A stretch of 64,000 nucleotides of DNA from NCBI RefSeq assembly GCF_005887635.2, contig NZ_CP040818.1, positions 3,006,501 to 3,070,500 on the forward strand. The letters are read 5' to 3'. How positions within the stretch are numbered: the first letter of the stretch is position 1; every line of letters begins with the position of its first letter. The notes under the pieces were generated by a model, which made no database searches, was not told the DNA's origin, and worked only from the letters and a program-made list of their open reading frames with translations. The position numbers and the translations under genes are program-made. The stretch is from Paroceanicella profunda. Lineage in GTDB: Bacteria > Pseudomonadota > Alphaproteobacteria > Rhodobacterales > Rhodobacteraceae. Below, in pieces: positions 38,044-47,176 of the stretch.

Positions 38044-38061
38044 TGTATACGGTTGCATACA
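38044..38061 (+). promoter_or_regulatory. Inverted repeat TGTAT-N8-ATACA upstream of icd
   Basis: TGTATACGGTTGCATACA lies 81-98 bases upstream of icd in an AT-rich patch between the divergent trmJ and icd genes. It is a candidate operator or promoter region; the regulator is unknown. Confidence 0.55.
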
Positions 38062-38141
38062 AAAATGCGCCGCACCATCTTCCCCGGTGGCAGGGGATGG
38101 GCTAAGACGGCCCGAACCCCAACACGGACAGGAGCCCGCAC

Positions 38142-39356
38142 ATGACGAAGATCAAGGTTGAGAACCCGGTCGTCGAGCTCGACGGCGACGAGATGACCCG
38201 GATCATCTGGGACTTCATCAAGCAGAAGCTGATCCTTCCTTACCTCGACATAGACCTGAAGTATTACGATCTGGGTATCGAGGAGCGTGACCGCACCGAC
38301 GACCAGATCACCGTCGACGCCGCCAATGCCATCAAGCAGTACGGCGTGGGCGTGAAATGCGCCACCATCACCCCCGACGAGCAGCGGGTGGAGGAGTTCA
38401 ATCTCAAGCAGATGTGGCGTTCGCCCAACGGCACCATCCGCAACATCCTCGGCGGCGTGATCTTCCGCCAGCCGATCATCTGCCAGAACGTACCGCGGCT
38501 GGTGCCGGGCTGGACGCGGCCCATCGTCGTCGGCCGCCACGCCTTCGGCGACCAGTACCGCGCCACCGATTTCCGCTTCCCGGGCAAGGGCAAGCTCACC
38601 ATCAAGTTCGTGGGCGAGGATGGCGAAACCATCGAGCGCGAGGTCTTCCAGGCCCCCTCCGCCGGCGTCACCATGGCGATGTACAACCTCGACGACTCGA
38701 TCCGCGATTTCGCCCGCGCCTCGATGAACTACGGGCTGTCGCTGGGCTGGCCGGTGTATCTCTCCACCAAGAACACCATCCTCAAGGCCTATGACGGCCG
38801 CTTCAAGGACCTGTTCCAGGAGGTGTTCGAGGCCGAGTTCGCCGACAGGTTCAAGAAGGCCGGCATCACCTACGAGCACCGGCTGATCGACGACATGGTT
38901 GCCTGCGCGATGAAGTGGAACGGCGGCTATGTCTGGGCCTGCAAGAACTACGACGGCGACGTGCAGTCCGACACCGTGGCGCAGGGTTTCGGCTCGCTGG
39001 GCCTGATGACCTCGGTGCTGATGACGCCCGACGGCAAGACGGTGGAGGCCGAGGCCGCCCACGGCACCGTCACCCGGCATTACCGCCAGCACCAGGCGGG
39101 GAAGGAGACCTCGACCAACTCCGTCGCCTCGATCTACGCCTGGACCGGCGGGCTGAAGCACCGCGCCAAGCTTGACGGCAACGCGAAGCTGCTCGAATTC
39201 GCCGAGACGCTGGACAAGGTGACCGTGAAGGCGGTGGAGGACGGGTTCATGACCAAGGATCTCGCGCTGCTCGTGGGCCCGGACCAGAAGTGGCTCACCA
39301 CCATGGGCTTCCTGGAGAAGGTCGACGAGTACCTCAACAAGGCCCTCGTGGGCTGA
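38142..39356 (+). CDS. icd: Isocitrate dehydrogenase, NADP-dependent
   Basis: Icd oxidatively decarboxylates isocitrate to 2-oxoglutarate. The 404-residue length and the sequence ([60 protein letters not shown]) identify the eukaryote-like homodimeric type common in alphaproteobacteria. The catalytic Arg/Tyr/Lys/Asp region is present, and [14 protein letters not shown] is the conserved nucleotide-site segment. AGGAGCCCGCAC precedes the ATG. A strong terminator follows 33 bases after the stop. Confidence 0.97.
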   Translation: MTKIKVENPVVELDGDEMTRIIWDFIKQKLILPYLDIDLKYYDLGIEERDRTDDQITVDAANAIKQYGVGVKCATITPDEQRVEEFNLKQMWRSPNGTIRNILGGVIFRQPIICQNVPRLVPGWTRPIVVGRHAFGDQYRATDFRFPGKGKLTIKFVGEDGETIEREVFQAPSAGVTMAMYNLDDSIRDFARASMNYGLSLGWPVYLSTKNTILKAYDGRFKDLFQEVFEAEFADRFKKAGITYEHRLIDDMVACAMKWNGGYVWACKNYDGDVQSDTVAQGFGSLGLMTSVLMTPDGKTVEAEAAHGTVTRHYRQHQAGKETSTNSVASIYAWTGGLKHRAKLDGNAKLLEFAETLDKVTVKAVEDGFMTKDLALLVGPDQKWLTTMGFLEKVDEYLNKALVG

Positions 39357-39388
39357 CACCGGCCCCTCGCGGCCACGATGGCAGGACA

Positions 39389-39420
39389 GGCCGGCGCAGA
39401 AATGCGCCGGCCTTTTCGTT
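39389..39420 (+). terminator. Intrinsic terminator after icd
   Basis: A perfect 10-bp stem, GGCCGGCGCA with TGCGCCGGCC (39389-39398 and 39403-39412), has a GAAA tetraloop and is followed by TTTTCGTTTC. This is the clearest factor-independent terminator in the window. Confidence 0.93.
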
Positions 39421-39455
39421 TCATGGGGTTGCGGCGGGCTCTTGAGAAAGTACTC

Positions 39456-39517
39456 GACGCACGGACGCACGGACGCACGGACGCACGGACGCACGGACGC
39501 ACGGACGCACGGACGCA
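39456..39517. repeat. Octanucleotide array: 7.75 x GACGCACG
   Basis: Seven perfect GACGCACG units from 39456 to 39511, then six further matching bases. It lies between the icd terminator and the stop of the convergent SH3-like gene. The unit has no stop codon in either strand and is not a multiple of three. No protein is supported. Confidence 0.95.
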
Positions 39518-39575
39518 TTGGCTTTTGGTCGTAAGATCAGCGACTTGTGCGCAAGTCTTCAGGCGGTATGCGAGC

Positions 39576-39929
39576 TTATGTGTCCGGGGGCAGCCCGAGG
39601 TTTCGCAGCGGCAACCAGCCCTCCGCGCCGGTGGCAGAGCGGCACCAGCCCCAGCCATGCGTAGCGTCGACCAGCTCCAGCAGCTCGCCGGCGCGGCAGG
39701 TGAGTTCCAGGGCGCTGTAGCGGCGCAGGGCGCGCGGGGGTGTGTCTTCCGGGGAAATGAGCGTGTCGGGCACCCAGCCGGCGCGCCCCTCCGGGTCCGT
39801 CGCCCAGAGCCAGCGGTGGCCGTCCCAGATGTCCTCGCGGCCATCGAGGACGAGCACCGCGCCGCGCTCCACCCGGACGGGGTCCGGGTAAATGGCGGCA
39901 TGGTCGGCGATGACGATGCGTCGGGTCAT
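39576..39929 (-). CDS. SH3-like domain protein
   Basis: This 117-residue protein starts MTRRIVIADHAAIYPDPVRV and has bacterial SH3-like beta motifs with turn tryptophans and glycines: GHRWLWATDPEGRAGWVPDTL and, later, GWGWCRSATGAEGWLPLRNLG. Such domains bind peptides or cell-wall material; there is no signal peptide, so the location is cytoplasmic. GGGAGGCCCTGC precedes the ATG. It follows pheT by 37 bases on the same strand. Function is unknown. Confidence 0.82.
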   Translation of the reverse strand: MTRRIVIADHAAIYPDPVRVERGAVLVLDGREDIWDGHRWLWATDPEGRAGWVPDTLISPEDTPPRALRRYSALELTCRAGELLELVDATHGWGWCRSATGAEGWLPLRNLGLPPDT

Positions 39930-39966
39930 GCAGGGCCTCCCGGAGGGGGCCGGGGGGCACCGCGCG

Positions 39967-42381
39967 TCAGCCGCGCAGGGTGCCGCCCGTGGCCTTGGTG
40001 ACCGCGGCCACCACCTTCGCGGCCACGGCATCGATCTCCTTGTCGGTGAGCGTACCGGACTTCGGCTGCAGGCGCACGGAGATCGCGAGGGACTTGCGGC
40101 CCGCGCCGAGCTGCTCGGCCGCCGGCTTGCCGGTGAACAGGTCGAACACCGACACCCGCTCGATCAGCGCCTTGTCGGCGCCGCGGGCGGCCTTGAGCAC
40201 CGCCTCCGCCTCCACGCCCTCGTCCAGCACGAAGGCGAAGTCGCGCTCCACAGCCTGGTAGTCCGACACGTCCAGCGCCGGGCGGGTGGTGCCCTTCGCG
40301 CGCGGGAAGGGGATGTTCTCGAGGAACACGGTGAGCGCCACCGCGGGGGCCTTCACGCCGAGCGTGCTCAGCACCTTGGGGTGCAGCTCTCCGAACATCG
40401 CCAGCGGAGTTTTCGGCCCGAGCGACAGGCAGGCCGAGCGGCCGGGGTGATACCAGGAGGGCAGGCCCTCGCGCAGCACCATCAGCCGCTCCACCGGCGC
40501 GCCGCAGGCGGAGAGCACGGCCTCGGCATCGGCCTTGGCGTCGAAGAGGTCGACCGGGCGGCGGCTGCCCCAGGCGTTGCGCGGCGCGGTGACGCCGGTG
40601 CGGATGGCGGCGGCGACCAGCTTCTGTTCGCCCGGCTCGCCGCCCTCGAAGAGCGGGCCGATCTCGAACAGGCCGATCTCGCCATGCCCGCGGGCCTGGT
40701 TGCGCGCGGCGGCCGAGAGCAGCGCCGGCAGCAGGCTGGGGCGCATGTTGGTCATCTCGCTGGAGATCGGGTTCTCCAGCCGGCGGGCCGGCTCACCGCC
40801 GCCGAAGAGTGCCGCCTCCGTGTCGGAGACGAAAGTGTAGGTCACGCATTCGTTCAGGCCCAGCATGGCGAGGGTGCGGCGGGCGCGGCGCTCGCGCATC
40901 TGCATGGGCGTGAGCGTCGGGCGGGTGACACCGGTGGTGACGCGCGGCATCGGCTTGCCCTCGAGTTTCGAGAGCGAGGCCACGCGGGCGATCTCCTCCA
41001 CCAGGTCCGCCTCGCCGTGCACGTCCGGCCGCCAGGGCGGCACGGCGGCGTGCAGCTTGCCCTCCGCGCGGGTGACGGTGAAGCCGAGCACCTCCAGCGT
41101 GCGCACCTGCTCCTCCTCGGCGATGTCCATGCCCACCAGGCTCAGCACCCGCTTCGGGTCCAGGGCGAAGCTGCGCGCGGTGTCCGGCACGGCCCCGGCG
41201 GTGACGATGTCGGAGGGCTCTCCGCCGCACAGATCGAGGATCAGCCGCGTGGCCATCTCCAGCCCGGGGCGGGTGAACTCGGGGTCCACCCCGCGCTCGA
41301 AGCGGTAGCGGGCGTCGGAGTTGATCTTCAGGCGGCGGCCGGTGGCGGCGGTGGAGACCGGCTCGAACCAGGCGGCCTCGATGAACACGTCCGTCGTGTC
41401 CGGCTCGCAGCCCGAGCCCTCACCGCCCATGATGCCGCCGATGGAGGAGGGGCCGTTCGCATCGCACACCAGCGTCTCGGTGCCGTCGAACGTGTGCACG
41501 CGGCCGTCCAGCGCGGTGAGGGTCTCGCCCGGCTCGGCCTTGCGCACCAGGATGTCGCCGGCCACGGTCTTCATGTCGAAGACATGGAGGGGCCGGGCGC
41601 GGTCCATGGTCATGTAGTTGGTGATGTCCACGAGCGCGGAGATCGGGCGCAGGCCGATGGCGCGCAGCCGGTCCTGCAGCCATTTCGGCGAGGGGCCGTT
41701 CTTTACGCCGCGGATGGCGCGGCCCAGGAACAGCGGGCACTGCGCGGCGGCGGAGGGGGCGATGCTCACGCCCACGGGCGAGGCGAAGCGGCCGGGCACC
41801 GGCTCCGGCGCCTGCGTGATCAGCCGGCCCAGGCCGCGGGCCGCGAGGTCGCGCGCGATGCCGGCCACGCCGAGCGCGTCCGGGCGGTTCGGGGTGATGG
41901 CGATCTCGATCACCGGGTCGGTGAGCTGCGCGTAATCCACGTAGCGCTGGCCCACCTCGGCGTCCTCGGGCAGCTCGATGATGCCGTCATGCTCCTCCGA
42001 CAGCTCCAGCTCGCGCTCCGAGCACATCATGCCGAAGCTCTCCACGCCGCGGATCTTGCCCACGGCGATGGTGGTGTCGAGCCCGGGAATGTAGTCTCCC
42101 GGCTGGGCGACGACCACGCGGATGCCGGCGCGGGCGTTGGGCGCGCCGCAGATGATCTGCTTCACGCCCTCGGCGGTCTCGACCTTGCACACGCGCAGAC
42201 GGTCGGCGTCCGGGTGCTGCTCGGCCTCGCGCACGAAGCCGATGCGGAAGGCGGCGAGACGCGCACCCGGGTCCTCGACGCCCTCGACCTCGAGGCCGAG
42301 GTCGGTGAGCGCGTAGGTGATCTCTTCGAGGCTGGCCTCGGTTTCCAGGTGCTGCTTCAGCCAGGAAAGCGTGAATTTCAT
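39967..42381 (-). CDS. pheT: Phenylalanyl-tRNA synthetase beta subunit
   Basis: PheT is the beta chain of the (alpha-beta)2 enzyme charging tRNA-Phe; it binds tRNA and edits mischarged Tyr. The 804-residue protein has the N-terminal MKFTLSWLKQHLETEASLEE, the EMAP/OB-like segment (RVCKVETAEGVKQIICGAPN), the B3/B4 editing region (RAIRGVKNGPSPKWLQDRL, DITNYMTMDRARPLHVFD), B5 (SDARYRFERGVDPEF), and the C-terminal anticodon-binding ferredoxin fold (DYQAVERDFAFVLDEGVEAE). pheS is not adjacent, which is a little unusual. The ATG has only a weak site upstream. Confidence 0.97.
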   Translation of the reverse strand: MKFTLSWLKQHLETEASLEEITYALTDLGLEVEGVEDPGARLAAFRIGFVREAEQHPDADRLRVCKVETAEGVKQIICGAPNARAGIRVVVAQPGDYIPGLDTTIAVGKIRGVESFGMMCSERELELSEEHDGIIELPEDAEVGQRYVDYAQLTDPVIEIAITPNRPDALGVAGIARDLAARGLGRLITQAPEPVPGRFASPVGVSIAPSAAAQCPLFLGRAIRGVKNGPSPKWLQDRLRAIGLRPISALVDITNYMTMDRARPLHVFDMKTVAGDILVRKAEPGETLTALDGRVHTFDGTETLVCDANGPSSIGGIMGGEGSGCEPDTTDVFIEAAWFEPVSTAATGRRLKINSDARYRFERGVDPEFTRPGLEMATRLILDLCGGEPSDIVTAGAVPDTARSFALDPKRVLSLVGMDIAEEEQVRTLEVLGFTVTRAEGKLHAAVPPWRPDVHGEADLVEEIARVASLSKLEGKPMPRVTTGVTRPTLTPMQMRERRARRTLAMLGLNECVTYTFVSDTEAALFGGGEPARRLENPISSEMTNMRPSLLPALLSAAARNQARGHGEIGLFEIGPLFEGGEPGEQKLVAAAIRTGVTAPRNAWGSRRPVDLFDAKADAEAVLSACGAPVERLMVLREGLPSWYHPGRSACLSLGPKTPLAMFGELHPKVLSTLGVKAPAVALTVFLENIPFPRAKGTTRPALDVSDYQAVERDFAFVLDEGVEAEAVLKAARGADKALIERVSVFDLFTGKPAAEQLGAGRKSLAISVRLQPKSGTLTDKEIDAVAAKVVAAVTKATGGTLRG

Positions 42382-42762
42382 CTCGATCGGTTCCGCTGCT
42401 ATCGGGTTTGCGGGCTTGTCTAGCAACGAAACCCGGGTGATTGAAGCGAAGATTGCGCGGGGCGGGCGCCCACCGGGTGGCGGACCGTGCCGTCGGCCCG
42501 CGACCGCACGGGGCAGGGTGCATCCGCGCGCCGCGCCGGGCCCTGCCTGCGAACGGTGGTGCGCCTGCTCCGCCGGCGGGGCGCGTTTGGCCGTGAAACA
42601 TGCGGTTCCGGCTTGAACGACCCTGCCGCGGGGCCTAAACAGGCTGCCGAGCCCGTGGTGTGGTATGGTGTAGCCGGTAATTTGTAGTAGAATGGACGCA
42701 ACCCAAAGCCATTTCCCTTATGACGTCCCTGCCTGTTTTCCGGGTAAGAAAAGTGCAATCTC
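42382..42762. other. Divergent promoter region between pheT and the glycosyltransferase gene
   Basis: No gene was seen in 381 bp. The half next to the glycosyltransferase (about 42650-42760) is much richer in A and T than its surroundings and has a -10-like TAGAAT at 42688-42693, though no good -35 partner. It probably holds the promoter of the glycosyltransferase gene. Confidence 0.45.
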
Positions 42763-45633
42763 ATGAAAGATAATAATTTCCGGTCGGGAGAGACCGTGAT
42801 CGCCCTCGTCTGCTCGGAGATTCTCGGGCCCTATCTCGGCGGGGGGATCGCCACGTCCGTATTCGGACTGACCACGCTTCTGGCGCGGAAGTACCGGGTG
42901 TCGGTCGTTTATCTCGGCGGATACGCTGCGGGGTGGGATGCGGAGCGGGCAAAGGTCTTCTACGCGGACCTCGGTGTGGAGTTCATCGACCCGCGCACCA
43001 GCGTGGATGCCAGCACTCATGACATCCAGGACGTGCGCACCAGCTCGTGGCTGGCGCTGGAGGCCCTGCGCGAGATCCGCCCGGAGCTCGCCGTGTTCCA
43101 CGAGTACGGCGCGCTGGGATATTACTCCGTGCTCGACAAGGCCCAGAACGGCGATCTCGCGGAAACCCGCATCCTCACCGTGCTGCACGGTCCGGGCCGC
43201 TGGGCGCGCACCATCAACGCCGATCTCACGCCCAGCGTGCACACCTATGTGCAGGATCACATGGAGCGCGTGAGCGTGGAACTGTCGGACCACGTGTCCT
43301 CGCCCTCGCAATACATCTTCGACTGGTGCCTGCGCGACGGCTGGAATCTTGCCCCGGAGCGGCACAGCGTGGAGCGCAACATCGTTCCGCTGCACCCGAT
43401 CGAGCATTACGTGGCCCATGCGGTGGAGGATGACGACGTCTCCGCGCCCGAGACCGCCGGCACACGCGACACCGTGAACGAGTTCGTGTTCTTCGGCCGG
43501 CTGGAGCAGCGCAAGGGCATCGTGTCCTTCTGCAACGCGCTGGACCGGCTGGTGCAGATCGGCCTGCACCTGCCGCGCAAGGTGACCTTCCTCGGCCGGG
43601 GCTCGGTGCTCAACGGCGTGGACAGCACCGCCTTCGTCATCGAGCGCTCGCGCAAGTGGCCGTTCGAGATCGCCTTCCTGGAGACCTACACCCAGTCCGA
43701 GGCGCTGGACTATCTCTGCGGCCCGGGCCGGCTGGGAGTGATGCCCTCGGTGGAGGAGAACGCGCCTTGCGTGGTGGTGGAATGCGTGAACCGCGGCGTG
43801 CCGATGCTCTGCTCCACCGCCGGCGGCACCATCGAACTGCTGGACCGGGTGGACGCCGAGGCCATCGCCCTGCCGCTGGAGCGCGGCGCCATGGCCGACC
43901 GGCTGACCGACGCGCTGATCGGCGGCGTGCCCACGGCCCGGCTCTCCTACTCGCATGCCCAGTCCATCGCCGCCTGGGACGCGCGGATCACCGCGGTGCT
44001 GGAGACGCCCTGCGAGCGGGCGCCGGAGCCGGAGCCGCAGGACGTGCCGCTGGTCTCGGTGGTGATCACCCATTTCAACCGGCTCGACACACTGCGCCTC
44101 GCGCTCAATTCCGTGTTCGCGCAGGAGTATCCGGAGATCGAGGTCGTCATCGTCGATGACGGCTCGAAGCCCGCGGTGCAGGACGAGCTGATCAAGACCT
44201 GGGGCCGCCACCCGAAGGTGCGCATCGTGCTGCAGGAGAACGCCTATCTGGGCGCGGCCCGCAACGCGGGTGTGCGCGAGGCCCGCGGCGTCTTCGTGAA
44301 GTTCATGGATGACGACAACATCGCCCTGCCGGACGAGATCGCGCAACTGGTGCGCGCGGCCCTGCACACCGGGGCCGATGTCGTGACCTGCTTCAGCCAG
44401 TGGTTCCGGGCGTCGCGGCCGCAGGGGGAGGAGGACATCGTCGGCCATTACCTACCGCTGGGCAGCGGCTCCACCGTGCATCTCTTCGACAATTTCATGG
44501 GGGATGCGAACGCGCTCGTGCGCCGCACGATGATCGACGAGATCGGCGGCTTCACCGAGGAATACGGCCTGGGCTACGAGGATTACGAGTTCTTCGCCCG
44601 CGCCGCGCTGCTGGGGCGCAAGACCACCGTGGTGCCGCGGCCGCTGTTCTGGTACCGGCTCTCCTCCGGCTCGATGCTGCAGACCGCGCAGGGCCCCGAC
44701 CTGCTGCTGCTGAACCGCAACCGGGTGTCGAAGATGATCCGCTCGCTGGCCGGGCAGCTCAGCGTCTCCACCGTGCAGGACCTGGTCGAGATGGCCAGCG
44801 CCTCGGTGCTCGCGCAGCAGACCACCTATGCGCGTGACCAGATCTGGCGCTCCGGCGACCTGCCGGACTATCTCAAGCGCCTGCGCACCGGCGGCTCCTG
44901 GGGCGAGCAGCGGCGCGAGGACCTGGTGCGGCTGATGATCGCCTGCGGGCGGATCAACGAGGCGGTGCGCTACATGGGCGGCAACATTCCCGGCACGCTG
45001 GTCGAATCCTTCTCGAAGAAGCTGGTGGACGGCACCAGCTTCATCACCGGCGCCAGCATCCTGTCCGAGAACCGGCTGACCAACAGCACGTTCCTGGGTC
45101 TCGACGCGCCGCGCACGGTGACCCCCTATGCGCAGCTCTGCGACGGCTGGTTCGTGCCCCAGGCCAGCGCCGGCCCCGAGCCGCTGTTCACGCCGCTGGA
45201 CGCGGACGGCGGCGGCGTGAGCATCACGGTGGCCGATGTCCCGCGGGACTGGGCGCCCGGCAGCTACCGGCTGCTGCGCACGGAGGTTCCGGTGCGCGGG
45301 TTCGACATGCTGGAGGGCACCAATCTGGAGCTGGTGGCCCGGGCGGACGCGGAGTTCTTCCGGCTGAAGTACTTCGTGCGCTGCCACCGGGGCACCGAGT
45401 TCGTGGATTACTGGTCCGAGATCGGGATCGGGCAGGAGTGGTCGCAGGTCAACGACCTGCTGCGCTTCGACGAGATGGCCGTGCCCGTGCCGGACCGGAT
45501 GGAGCTGTTCCTGCAGCTCTACTTCGACTTCGACGCGGTGCTGGACATCCGCCATGCGGGCCTCAGCCTCTGCGGGCGCGCCGAGTGGGCGAAGCCCGGG
45601 CAGGTGCTGCGCAGCGGCGTGGTGAGCGCCTGA
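42763..45633 (+). CDS. Fused double glycosyltransferase (GT4-like plus GT2-like) with a C-terminal extra domain
   Basis: This is a 956-residue protein with three parts. Residues 1 to about 415 resemble a GT-B family 4 glycosyltransferase: GGGIATSVFGLTTLLARKY at the N-terminal loop, FFGRLEQRKGIVSFCNALDR, and the E-x7-E motif Glu332/Glu340 in MPSVEENAPCVVVECVNRG. Residues about 428-640 are a GT-A family 2 domain: VPLVSVVITHFNRLDTLRLA, IVDDGSKPAVQDE, and the metal motif Asp516-518 in FVKFMDDDNIALPDE. The remainder (about 650-956) has no recognised family and ends in a beta-rich segment. It lacks a signal peptide or membrane helix. Substrates are unknown; the likely role is surface polysaccharide or protein glycosylation. 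No other such genes are adjacent. The ribosome-binding site is poor. Confidence 0.88.
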   Translation: MKDNNFRSGETVIALVCSEILGPYLGGGIATSVFGLTTLLARKYRVSVVYLGGYAAGWDAERAKVFYADLGVEFIDPRTSVDASTHDIQDVRTSSWLALEALREIRPELAVFHEYGALGYYSVLDKAQNGDLAETRILTVLHGPGRWARTINADLTPSVHTYVQDHMERVSVELSDHVSSPSQYIFDWCLRDGWNLAPERHSVERNIVPLHPIEHYVAHAVEDDDVSAPETAGTRDTVNEFVFFGRLEQRKGIVSFCNALDRLVQIGLHLPRKVTFLGRGSVLNGVDSTAFVIERSRKWPFEIAFLETYTQSEALDYLCGPGRLGVMPSVEENAPCVVVECVNRGVPMLCSTAGGTIELLDRVDAEAIALPLERGAMADRLTDALIGGVPTARLSYSHAQSIAAWDARITAVLETPCERAPEPEPQDVPLVSVVITHFNRLDTLRLALNSVFAQEYPEIEVVIVDDGSKPAVQDELIKTWGRHPKVRIVLQENAYLGAARNAGVREARGVFVKFMDDDNIALPDEIAQLVRAALHTGADVVTCFSQWFRASRPQGEEDIVGHYLPLGSGSTVHLFDNFMGDANALVRRTMIDEIGGFTEEYGLGYEDYEFFARAALLGRKTTVVPRPLFWYRLSSGSMLQTAQGPDLLLLNRNRVSKMIRSLAGQLSVSTVQDLVEMASASVLAQQTTYARDQIWRSGDLPDYLKRLRTGGSWGEQRREDLVRLMIACGRINEAVRYMGGNIPGTLVESFSKKLVDGTSFITGASILSENRLTNSTFLGLDAPRTVTPYAQLCDGWFVPQASAGPEPLFTPLDADGGGVSITVADVPRDWAPGSYRLLRTEVPVRGFDMLEGTNLELVARADAEFFRLKYFVRCHRGTEFVDYWSEIGIGQEWSQVNDLLRFDEMAVPVPDRMELFLQLYFDFDAVLDIRHAGLSLCGRAEWAKPGQVLRSGVVSA

Positions 45634-45647
45634 GCGCCTGATCTTCC

Positions 45648-45673
45648 GCGCAGAGCCGCGTCCGGCTCCGCGC
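45648..45673 (+). terminator. Hairpin after the glycosyltransferase gene
   Basis: GCGCAGAGCCG (45648-45658) pairs with CGGCTCCGCGC (45663-45673) with one mismatch and a 4-base loop, 15 bases after the stop. No T run is present. The following spacer to 45991 has no gene; it includes an imperfect inverted repeat GGACT/AGTCC (45950-45978) next to the aminotransferase ribosome-binding site. Confidence 0.45.
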
Positions 45674-45991
45674 CGCCTGCCGGGGCCTTGCGGGTGCTGC
45701 CCGCCCCGGTGCCTTCTTCGCCTCGGCGGCCCCCGCACGGGCTCTGCGGCCCGCGCAGCGGGTGTGCGATCCGCCTCCGGGGCCGGGCCGCCGCGCGCTG
45801 CCACCTGCGCCCTGCGCCTCACCCTCCGGCCCCGGCGCGCGGGATTTTCGGCGGTGATGTCGGCGTGCTGCGCCCGGGGGGCCGGCGCTCCGGCCCGCGC
45901 GCGGCGCCTGTTTCCGAAGCATCTGTCCGAACGGCTTGCGCAGGCTGCGGGACTGCACTACCGACTGGTGCGTAGTCCACGGAGAAAGACG

Positions 45992-47173
45992 ATGTTCTCG
46001 AAGCTTACGGCACAGGCCCCTGACAAGATCATTGCGCTCATCGCCCAGTATGCCGCCGATCCGCGCGGCGACAAGGTCGACATGGGCGTGGGCGTCTACA
46101 AGGACGCGCAGGGCCGCACCCCGATCATCCGCGCCATCAAGACCGCCGAGCAGCGGCACTGGGAGGCGGAGACCACCAAGACCTACAAGGCGCTGATCGG
46201 CGACGGGGTGTTCATCTCCGGGATGCGCGGCCTCGTGCTGGGCGATGTCGCGGCGGACCGCGTGGCCGGGGCGCAGAGCGTGGGCGGGACCGGGGCGATC
46301 TACACCCTGCTCGACCTCGTGCGCACGATCGAACCGCAGGCCCGGGTGTGGATGTCCGATCCCACCTGGCCGAACCATGCCGCCATCATCGGCCATCTCG
46401 GGCTCGCCAGCCGCAGCTACCGCTACTTCGACGCGGAGACCCGCGAGGTGGATTTCGAGGCGATGCGCGCCGATCTCGCCGGCGCTGGCCCCGGCGACGT
46501 GATCCTGCTGCACGGCTGCTGCCACAACCCCACCGGGGCGAACCTCACCCTCGCACAGTGGGAGGAGATCACCGACATGGCCCTCGCGCAGGGCTTCCTG
46601 CCCTTCGTGGACTTCGCCTACCAGGGTTTCGGTGACGGGCTGGAGGCGGATGCCGCGGGCGTGCGCGCCATGGCCTCCAGGGTGCCGCAGATGCTGATCG
46701 CCACCTCCTGCTCGAAGAACTTCGGCCTCTACCGCGACAGGATCGGCGCCGCGATGGTGCTGTGCGAGACGCCCGCGACCGCGGCCCTCGCGCGCGGCAC
46801 GATGGAGACGCTGAACCGGGTGCATTTCTCCTTCCCGCCCGATCACGGTGCGGCCCTCGTGGCCTCGGTACTGTCCGACCCGGCGCTGCGCGCGGACTGG
46901 GTGGCGGAGCTGGAGGGCATGCGCCTGCGGATGCTGAGCCTGCGCACCGGCCTTGCCGACGCGCTGCGGCGCGAGGCGAACGACGACCGCTTCGACTTCA
47001 TCGCCCGGCACCGCGGCATGTTCTCGCGCCTCGGCGCCAGCCCGGCGCAGGTGGAGCGCCTGCGCGCCGAGCACGGCATCTACATGGTCGGGGACAGCCG
47101 CATGAACATTGCCGGACTGCCGGAGGACCGGCTGGACCATCTCGCCCGCGCCTTCGTCTCCGTGGGGCTCTGA
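45992..47173 (+). CDS. Aromatic/aspartate aminotransferase (TyrB/AspC type)
   Basis: This is a class I PLP aminotransferase of 393 residues. Family landmarks are MGVGVYKDAQGRTPIIRAIK, QSVGGTGAIYTLLDLV, MSDPTWPNHAAIIGHLGL, LLHGCCHNPTGANLTLAQW and FVDFAYQGFGDG, plus the Schiff-base Lys242 in ATSCSKNFGLYRDR. The VGVYKD, HGCCHNPTG and SKNFGLYRDR patterns are those of the Asp/aromatic (subgroup Ialpha) enzymes. GGAGAAAGACG supports the ATG at 45992. The next gene starts three bases after the stop. Confidence 0.93.
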   Translation: MFSKLTAQAPDKIIALIAQYAADPRGDKVDMGVGVYKDAQGRTPIIRAIKTAEQRHWEAETTKTYKALIGDGVFISGMRGLVLGDVAADRVAGAQSVGGTGAIYTLLDLVRTIEPQARVWMSDPTWPNHAAIIGHLGLASRSYRYFDAETREVDFEAMRADLAGAGPGDVILLHGCCHNPTGANLTLAQWEEITDMALAQGFLPFVDFAYQGFGDGLEADAAGVRAMASRVPQMLIATSCSKNFGLYRDRIGAAMVLCETPATAALARGTMETLNRVHFSFPPDHGAALVASVLSDPALRADWVAELEGMRLRMLSLRTGLADALRREANDDRFDFIARHRGMFSRLGASPAQVERLRAEHGIYMVGDSRMNIAGLPEDRLDHLARAFVSVGL

Positions 47174-47176
47174 GCC

